NCBI GenBank assembly: GCA_035550375.1
Contig: DASZPH010000022.1
Location: 38,123-102,122, forward strand
Direction: 5' to 3'
DNA from: DASSFG01 sp035550375
Lineage (GTDB): Bacteria; Planctomycetota; Planctomycetia; Pirellulales; JAICIG01
Length of the DNA stretch: 64,000 bases
In this document: positions 59,047 to 64,000 of the stretch, piece by piece
How the letters are laid out: every line of letters begins with the position of its first letter
How positions within the stretch are numbered: the stretch's first letter is position 1
Program-made: the position numbers and the translations under genes
Notes under the pieces: model-generated
Told to the model about the DNA's origin: nothing
Database searches by the model: none
Seen by the model: only the letters and a program-made list of their open reading frames with translations

Positions 59047-59499
59047 TTATGGCTCTCCACCGGGCGAGCCTGGCGACTCGGCGTGCAGGATGTCGATGAG
59101 GCGCTGTAGGATCCGGGCTAGATGTTTGCGGTCGGCGGCTGAGAGCTTCTGAAAAATGGACGCGATCACGGCGTGGTTCGCCATCGCGCTTTCCTTGCAG
59201 ACCTGCATGCCGTTGGCGGTCAGGCGGATCAGGGTGGCCCGACGGTCTTCTGGATGTTGTTCGCGAACCACGAGGCGTTCTGCTTCGAGACCGTCAACCA
59301 GCTTCGTGACGTTGCGGGGAGTGACGCCGAGTTCCGTGCCAATTTCTGACATTTTGCAGGAACCGCGGCATTGCAGGACCATGAGCAGGCGAGCCCGGGC
59401 AGGGGTCGTGCCGGCGCGTCCGACTTCCGCAAAGAGTTTGCGCGTATACGCTTTGCCGAACTCCGTCATTAATAGGGCGATTTCCTCAGGTGATGCCAT
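59047..59499 (-). CDS. MarR-family transcriptional regulator
   Basis: A 150-residue winged-helix regulator. The core is classic MarR: TPARARLLMVLQCRGSCKMS, EIGTELGVTPRNVTKLVDGL (recognition helix), EAERLVVREQHPEDRRATLI and LTANG, followed by C-terminal dimerisation helices. It likely binds the imperfect palindrome at 59554-59576, located 55 bases upstream in the divergent promoter region, repressing itself and the plus-strand PQQ-like gene until a small ligand binds. Downstream genes on the same strand (small ORF, DUF2092 etc.) follow closely. Confidence 0.9.
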   Translation of the reverse strand: MASPEEIALLMTEFGKAYTRKLFAEVGRAGTTPARARLLMVLQCRGSCKMSEIGTELGVTPRNVTKLVDGLEAERLVVREQHPEDRRATLIRLTANGMQVCKESAMANHAVIASIFQKLSAADRKHLARILQRLIDILHAESPGSPGGEP

Positions 59500-59537
59500 A
59501 AGCCGAAGTCTAATCGTTGCCGGCTGGCAAATCGAGG

Positions 59538-59576
59538 TTGACGAAAAATAAAGTACCGGTCTATATTATACTGGTA
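59538..59576. promoter_or_regulatory. Divergent promoter with MarR-type palindrome
   Basis: On the plus strand TTGACG (59538-59543) and TATATT (59562-59567) are 18 bases apart, a good sigma70 match. Overlapping the -10 is a 23-base imperfect palindrome, TACCGGT-N9-ACTGGTA (59554-59576, one mismatch). Its place between marR and the PQQ-like gene makes it a likely MarR operator. Confidence 0.5.
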
Positions 59577-59623
59577 TATTAATGCTGTGTGTTGTGAAAA
59601 TACTAGGTTCTCAGGAGCGCGCC

Positions 59624-61435
59624 ATGAGCGACGAAACAAAGTCTGCGGAATTCGGCTCCAGCCCGTCCCCGGCGATTGCCAAAACAACCTGGCCCGCAGT
59701 GAGGCTCTGGCCGGGCGCCGTCCTTGTCGCCGCCTTGTGGGCGGTACGAATCTGGGGCGAGACTGGCGAAGCATCGCGCGAGAAATTCTTCTTCGCGTTT
59801 CTGATTGCGCCGCTGGTTGCCACGGTCGGTCTGCTGTTGTGGTGGCTGTTCTTCAGCCGCGTTCGCTGGCGTGACCGGGCGCTGATTATCGGAGTTTTCG
59901 CGGCGCTGGCTGCTGCGGCCGTCGCCATCTGCGGCGAGGACTTTCCGTTGATGGCGCTGATTCTTTACGCCCTGCCTGTCGTTGTTTCTGCCTGGGTCGG
60001 TTGGCTGATCGTGAGCCCGTGGATGGCGTGGCCGCTGCGCAGGTCGCTGCTGATCGGATCGCTGATGCTGGCATTCGGCGTGTTCACGCTGCTGCGAGTT
60101 GACGGCATGGATGGCGCGTTCCGCGGCACGTTCAACTGGCGCTGGACGCCCACGCCTGAAGAAAGACTGTTGGCCGAGTTCAGCCAGACCCCGAAACCGG
60201 CGTCGCCAGCGGTCGCCGAGAACGTCGACGAAGTGATCGAACTCGAGCCCGGCGACTGGCCGGGCTTTCGAGGCGCAAACCGCGATGGCCGAGTGAGCGG
60301 GGTGGCGATTGCCACGGACTGGAAACAGACGCCACCGAAGAAGCTCTGGAGCCGCAAGATTGGGCCGGGGTGGTCTTCGTTTGCGGTCGTCGGAAAGCGG
60401 CTTTTCACCCAGGAGCAGCGAGGCGATCAGGAACTGGTGGTCTGCTACGATGCCGACACGGGCGACGAGCGCTGGCAGCATGCGGAACAGACGCGATTCA
60501 CGGAAGTGGTTGCGGGGCCGGGGCCGCGAGGAACGCCGCAATTCCATGCCGGGAAGCTCTACGCCCAAGGCGCCAACGGAACGCTGAGTTGCCTGGCGGC
60601 GGCTACCGGACAGGTCGCCTGGACGCAGAATATTGCGAAGGACTCCGACGCGAAAGTTCCACAGTGGGGCTTCTCCGCTTCGCCGCTGGTGGCCCATGGC
60701 CTTGTGACGGTCTTTGCAGGAGGACCGTCTGGCAAGAGCGTGCTGGCCTACGATGCTGAAACCGGAAAATTGGTCTGGGCGGCGGGCGAAGGGACGCACA
60801 GCTACGCTTCGACGCAGGCGGCGACTCTGGGAGACGTCGAGCAGATCTTGATGGCCACCGATACCGGACTCATGTCGATGGATCCGGAATCCGGGAAGGC
60901 GCTTTGGGTGCACGAGTGGAAGACGGATGACGTTGCGCGGATCGTACAACCGGCGATACTCAATGAGACGGACATCCTGATCGGCACGGGGATGGGCGTT
61001 GGAACAAGGCGGATTCGGGTGGCCCACGACGGGGGCAAGTGGCCAATCGAGGAAGTTTGGACCAGCAAGCAGTTCAAGCCGTATTACAACGACTTCGTGG
61101 TGCACGGCGACCAGATCTATGGGTTCGACGGCCCGATCTTTCTCTGCTTCGACACTCAGCAGAGCAAGGTCCGCTGGCGGGCACGCGGGTACGGCAACGG
61201 GCAGGTGCTGCTGCTGGCAGACCAGGGAGTGTTGCTGGTGCTCACCGAGACGGGGGAAGTGGCACTGGTGGAGGCCCAACCAACGAAACACGTGGAGTTG
61301 AGCCGGATTGAGGCCATCTCCGGCAAGACCTGGAATCATCCTGTGATCGCGCACGGGCGGCTGTATGTGCGCAATGGCGAGGAGATGGCCTGTTTCCAGT
61401 TGCCAGTGGAAGCCCAGGCGGAGTCGGCCGAGTAA
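59624..61435 (+). CDS. Membrane-anchored PQQ-binding-like beta-propeller protein
   Basis: A 603-residue protein from ATG 59624 with AGGAG 7 bases upstream. The first ~165 residues hold four or five TM segments (GAVLVAALWAVRIWG, FLIAPLVATVGLLLWWLFFS, LIIGVFAALAAAAVAICGED). The rest is a PQQ-like propeller: DWPGFRGANRDGRVSGV, GPGWSSFAVVGKRLFTQEQR, VVCYDADTGDERWQHAEQ, LSCLAAATGQVAWTQNI, VLAYDAETGKLVWAAGEG and MDPESGKALWVHEW. This BamB/PQQ-repeat type is common in planctomycetes; PQQ binding is not proven. Divergent from marR and presumably under its control. Confidence 0.85.
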   Translation: MSDETKSAEFGSSPSPAIAKTTWPAVRLWPGAVLVAALWAVRIWGETGEASREKFFFAFLIAPLVATVGLLLWWLFFSRVRWRDRALIIGVFAALAAAAVAICGEDFPLMALILYALPVVVSAWVGWLIVSPWMAWPLRRSLLIGSLMLAFGVFTLLRVDGMDGAFRGTFNWRWTPTPEERLLAEFSQTPKPASPAVAENVDEVIELEPGDWPGFRGANRDGRVSGVAIATDWKQTPPKKLWSRKIGPGWSSFAVVGKRLFTQEQRGDQELVVCYDADTGDERWQHAEQTRFTEVVAGPGPRGTPQFHAGKLYAQGANGTLSCLAAATGQVAWTQNIAKDSDAKVPQWGFSASPLVAHGLVTVFAGGPSGKSVLAYDAETGKLVWAAGEGTHSYASTQAATLGDVEQILMATDTGLMSMDPESGKALWVHEWKTDDVARIVQPAILNETDILIGTGMGVGTRRIRVAHDGGKWPIEEVWTSKQFKPYYNDFVVHGDQIYGFDGPIFLCFDTQQSKVRWRARGYGNGQVLLLADQGVLLVLTETGEVALVEAQPTKHVELSRIEAISGKTWNHPVIAHGRLYVRNGEEMACFQLPVEAQAESAE

Positions 61436-61504
61436 AACCGTCAAGGCTCTCGAAGGTCCCCGGCGGCTCACAATGTGCGTACCGCCTGCTGGTGCTCGTC
61501 ACCT

Positions 61505-63589
61505 TTACATGGGGTTGGCACCGACGGTCAGCATGGCGCCGGGCCACCTCAGCCGCTCGATGACTGCGGCCGGGTATCGCCAGCGCTCTGTGTCTGGGGT
61601 CGTGATTTGGATGACGACGCCGCGTTCGGCGGCCATGGCCACAGCTTGCGGGACGTCGAGAAAGCGCAGCACGTTTAACAGGTCGGGACCGTCGGCGTGA
61701 CTAGTCGGTGGATCAAAGAGCGTCAACGACGTGGGGGCCGGCTCGAAAAGCGTGGCGTAGAGGGCTGGAACGCTCATCGACGCGCCTGCGTGGATGTCGA
61801 TCTGGGCTTTGTCGGGACTGCTCTTCGCCGGGTCTTGTCGAGCAAAGGCGGTGGAAGGCAGCGAGCGGACCGCCTGCAGGGCACGACGGACGTCCCAGAT
61901 TTGCATGCCCGCCAAGGTTTGTCCGAGGAGCATAAAGCGGCGGCGGTTCTGGGTTTGCTTTTTCTCCTCAGGGTTCCAGGCAGTCGCGCCCGTGCCGCGT
62001 GGAAAGAAAACGGCCGACACGGTGTCCTGCGGAAGGTCGGCGCCGGCGGCCTCCACGGAAACTTCCGGTAGGCCGAGGACCTGCGGGCGGTCGGCAAACA
62101 TGTCGCGCAGGCGTGCGACGGTCGCCCGTCCCACGGTGTCATCGACGCCGATTGAGAACCGAATGCGCGTCGCCTCCTTGAGTCGCGCGTCGTGATAGAG
62201 ATACAGACGCAGCCGCACGCCTGGCTGGCTATCGAACTCGCAGACTCGTGCAACGCCTCCCTTTTGTTCGATTGAGGCAACCTCAGCGACGTTGAAAGGG
62301 CCGGGCTCGTCGGGCCAACCGCGAAAACACTTCTCGGCCAGCGCCGTCATCCAGGCGTCTCGCCAGCCCGCCCATTGCTGCTGGCTCTCCGGCAGTCGCG
62401 GGGATGCCGCAAGAGACGCAAAGTCTTCCTGGATGCGGGTGTTGATCTGATCGCTCGGCAGACCGTCGCGAAAGACCTGCAGCTCTTCCGGCGCGAAGTA
62501 CGCGATGCCCGTCTGTTCGACCCGCGCTTCCGCGTCCTCTTTCAAGAAGCGATTGAACCAACGAGAGACGGCTACTTGCAGTTCCTGAGTGTCCTGATGG
62601 CCGCCCGGACTGATTTGCAGCCCAAGTCTCTCGTCGGCGCCGTGGAGCCGATAGATGTTACGGACTTTGGCGTGCAGCCGCTCCACGCCGTCGAGCGGAA
62701 AGATGGGATCGCTGTCCGTATTGGCGATGAGCAGCGCCCGCGGGGCGATTAGAGCGGCCACCTCGGGGTAGTCCCAACGATACGTGTTGACCATGAACAT
62801 GCAGTCGCAATGCCCTTCGACGCAACCGTCGACCACGTGGTTCTCCAGGTCGGTGATGCCGGCCACCGGGGCGGCGGCCTTCACTCGTTCGTCGAGTGCC
62901 GCGGCCCACCAGGAGTAGGCGCCTCCGCCAGAGCGGCCCGTGACGCCCAGCCGCTCGCGGTCGACCTCGGGCCGCGACTGCAGATAGTCGAGCGCCCGCA
63001 CGCAGTTCCAGGCTTCGACGCCGGCCGGAGTGTAGCCGCGAGCGTTCCACCACCACATTCTTTCACGGTAGGTGCCGTGATGCAGGCCCTCGATCTCGCC
63101 GAGTTGCAGCGTGTCGATCACCAGGCACACATAGCCGTTTCGGGCGAACCAGCCGGCGTGGTGCTGGTAGTGGACCTTGTTGCCGTAACTGACACCGTTT
63201 TTCTTCACCTGGGCGTGACCGCACACATACAGGACCGCCGGGGCCGGCTTATCGAGGCCTTTGGGAACGTACAGGTTGCCGGTAACGTACAGACCAGGCC
63301 GCGACTGGAAGTGCAGGTTCTCAACCGTAAACCAGTCGGTCTCATGCTTGCCGGTGACGGCTGCCCGCAAGTCGCTGCGCTCGGGCGGCGGGTCAAGGCC
63401 GAGCATTTCCGCGAGCTGCCGGCGAAGTCCCGCACGGCGGCTTGTCCAATCCTCAAGCGAGTGCACATCGGCGAGGCAACGCTTGGCAAGCCCTCTTGTT
63501 TCCGTGCGGAAATAATCGGCGAGCATGCGGTCGCCATCAGCCTGGCCGGCAAGCGGAAGGACAAGAGCCAGGAGGAAGGTAGCATTCAT
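61505..63589 (-). CDS. Exported multidomain alpha/beta hydrolase (acetylxylan esterase/DLH-like)
   Basis: A 694-residue protein starting at ATG 63589, with a signal peptide (NATFLLALVLPLAGQADG). The hydrolase domain is clear: APAVLYVCGHAQVKKNG, FARNGYVCLVIDTLQLGE, LGVTGRSGGGAYSWWAAALD (nucleophile Ser220 in GRSGGG), APRALLIANTDSDPIFPLDG with the Asp region, and a final catalytic His around GGHQDTQELQVAV. A second C-terminal half (~400-690) repeats a related fold with IRFSIGVDDTVGRATVARLR and VFFPRGTGATAWNP but no clear nucleophile. Planctomycetes encode many such esterase-like secreted proteins. The substrate is unknown. Confidence 0.8.
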   Translation of the reverse strand: MNATFLLALVLPLAGQADGDRMLADYFRTETRGLAKRCLADVHSLEDWTSRRAGLRRQLAEMLGLDPPPERSDLRAAVTGKHETDWFTVENLHFQSRPGLYVTGNLYVPKGLDKPAPAVLYVCGHAQVKKNGVSYGNKVHYQHHAGWFARNGYVCLVIDTLQLGEIEGLHHGTYRERMWWWNARGYTPAGVEAWNCVRALDYLQSRPEVDRERLGVTGRSGGGAYSWWAAALDERVKAAAPVAGITDLENHVVDGCVEGHCDCMFMVNTYRWDYPEVAALIAPRALLIANTDSDPIFPLDGVERLHAKVRNIYRLHGADERLGLQISPGGHQDTQELQVAVSRWFNRFLKEDAEARVEQTGIAYFAPEELQVFRDGLPSDQINTRIQEDFASLAASPRLPESQQQWAGWRDAWMTALAEKCFRGWPDEPGPFNVAEVASIEQKGGVARVCEFDSQPGVRLRLYLYHDARLKEATRIRFSIGVDDTVGRATVARLRDMFADRPQVLGLPEVSVEAAGADLPQDTVSAVFFPRGTGATAWNPEEKKQTQNRRRFMLLGQTLAGMQIWDVRRALQAVRSLPSTAFARQDPAKSSPDKAQIDIHAGASMSVPALYATLFEPAPTSLTLFDPPTSHADGPDLLNVLRFLDVPQAVAMAAERGVVIQITTPDTERWRYPAAVIERLRWPGAMLTVGANPM

Positions 63590-63906
63590 CGGTGCGTAGC
63601 CTTGTAGCGATCCTCTTCGCGGCCCGCGCTCACGACCGCGGCGCACGACCTCATTCCCAGCACGGGTCGTCGCCTGATGGCGGACTATAAGCCAAACGTC
63701 CGACCCAAACAACGCGCCACGCGCTTAGGCGCTAATTGCCCCCTGTCGAGAAGCTCGGACCTGCCGACCTCCTCCGCCGCGAAGCCTCGCCGTGATCGCG
63801 TCCAAGGCTGCCGAGCCCCGCCGAGGTGTCTGGCAAATAACTCTGGCGCGCTGGCTGCACAAGCTGTAGAACATGGGGAAGGAGTGTTCTGTGTTCTTTC
63901 GGCAGA

Positions 63907-64000
63907 ATGGAGCGAGCCATGGATTCGAGTTCTTCGAGGGTGGATCGTGCGGCCTTGCGAGAGCGGTTGTTGGCGGAGTTCTTACGGACGGTGGACGACG
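63907..64000 (+). CDS. Partial gene cut by the window end
   Basis: An open frame starts at ATG 63907 (or 63919) and runs off the end: MERAMDSSSSRVDRAALRER, then LLAEFLRTVDD. The helical, acidic start recalls some transposase or helper proteins, but 31 residues are not enough to assign it. A AGAACA/TGTTCT inverted repeat lies upstream at 63868-63890. Confidence 0.3.
   Translation, partial: MERAMDSSSSRVDRAALRERLLAEFLRTVDD

Noticed and set aside
59603..61471. Long minus-strand open frame over the PQQ-like gene
   Set aside because: Antisense shadow of a clear propeller protein; composition is Arg/Gln-rich without motifs.
1..64000. tRNA, rRNA, riboswitch or prophage genes
   Set aside because: I looked for T-loop and other typical strings and found no convincing candidates by eye; a covariance-model search would be needed to be certain.

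Overview
The window is a GC-rich chromosomal segment from a member of the Planctomycetota, most likely a Pirellulales-type organism. The evidence is a set of lineage-typical proteins: a DUF1501 protein with a Tat signal, a secreted ELWxxDGT-repeat/DUF4214 protein with the planctomycete N-terminal motif RFESLEDRSLLSA, membrane proteins with RFSIADLLLITAVVAVGLAL-like segments, a DUF1559-like fragment, a pre-peptidase-C-like giant, a zinc-ribbon Ser/Thr kinase, and short hairpin repeats of a kind I recall from planctomycete genomes. I see no rRNA, tRNA, CRISPR array or complete mobile element. Genes are densely packed on both strands.

Layout: 0-8.9 kb holds a secreted Ig-like protein, scpA, an MBL hydrolase, an O-methyltransferase/HlyD pair, a UbiB-family kinase, a small HTH-like protein and a secreted caspase/legumain-like protein. 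9-22 kb holds DUF1501, a DUF4173-like membrane protein, the zinc-ribbon kinase, a bacterial PH-like protein, a GH57 enzyme, and a disulfide oxidoreductase coupled to a dynamin-like GTPase. 22-25.4 kb is the conserved translation operon rpsB-tsf-pyrH-frr with a clear sigma70-type promoter. 25.4-26.6 kb is a repeat-rich gap and a glycerophosphodiesterase. 27.7-31.8 kb is a three-subunit molybdenum hydroxylase operon ending in a MoaD/ThiS gene. 31.7-42.3 kb holds small membrane proteins, two TIM-barrel epimerases, a glutathione peroxidase, a lipoprotein, two large secreted or anchored proteins and uppP. 42.3-44.7 kb is a sugar-acid operon (SDR oxidoreductase, PfkB kinase, membrane protein).

The most notable feature is at 44.8-46.0 kb on the minus strand. 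A secreted protein with three EF-hands runs into a TGA exactly at the catalytic position of an iodothyronine-deiodinase-like thioredoxin fold. The same frame then continues for about 147 more codons with strong deiodinase similarity. A hairpin that fits the bacterial SECIS rules lies directly downstream. I interpret this as a selenocysteine-containing, EF-hand/deiodinase-like selenoprotein; read conventionally it would be split into two genes.

46.2-50 kb holds a PAP2 phosphatase and two membrane-linked glycosyltransferases (GT39 and GT2). 50-54.6 kb holds the ELWxxDGT/DUF4214 protein, two small unknowns and a MoxR ATPase. 54.7-59.5 kb is a minus-strand series: a MarR regulator, a possible 36-residue membrane peptide, a DUF2092 protein that appears frameshifted relative to a TlpA/FG-GAP protein, a YWTD propeller and a sialidase-like protein. 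A divergent promoter with an imperfect palindrome separates marR from a membrane-anchored PQQ-like propeller. The window ends with a multidomain alpha/beta hydrolase and the first codons of an unidentified gene.
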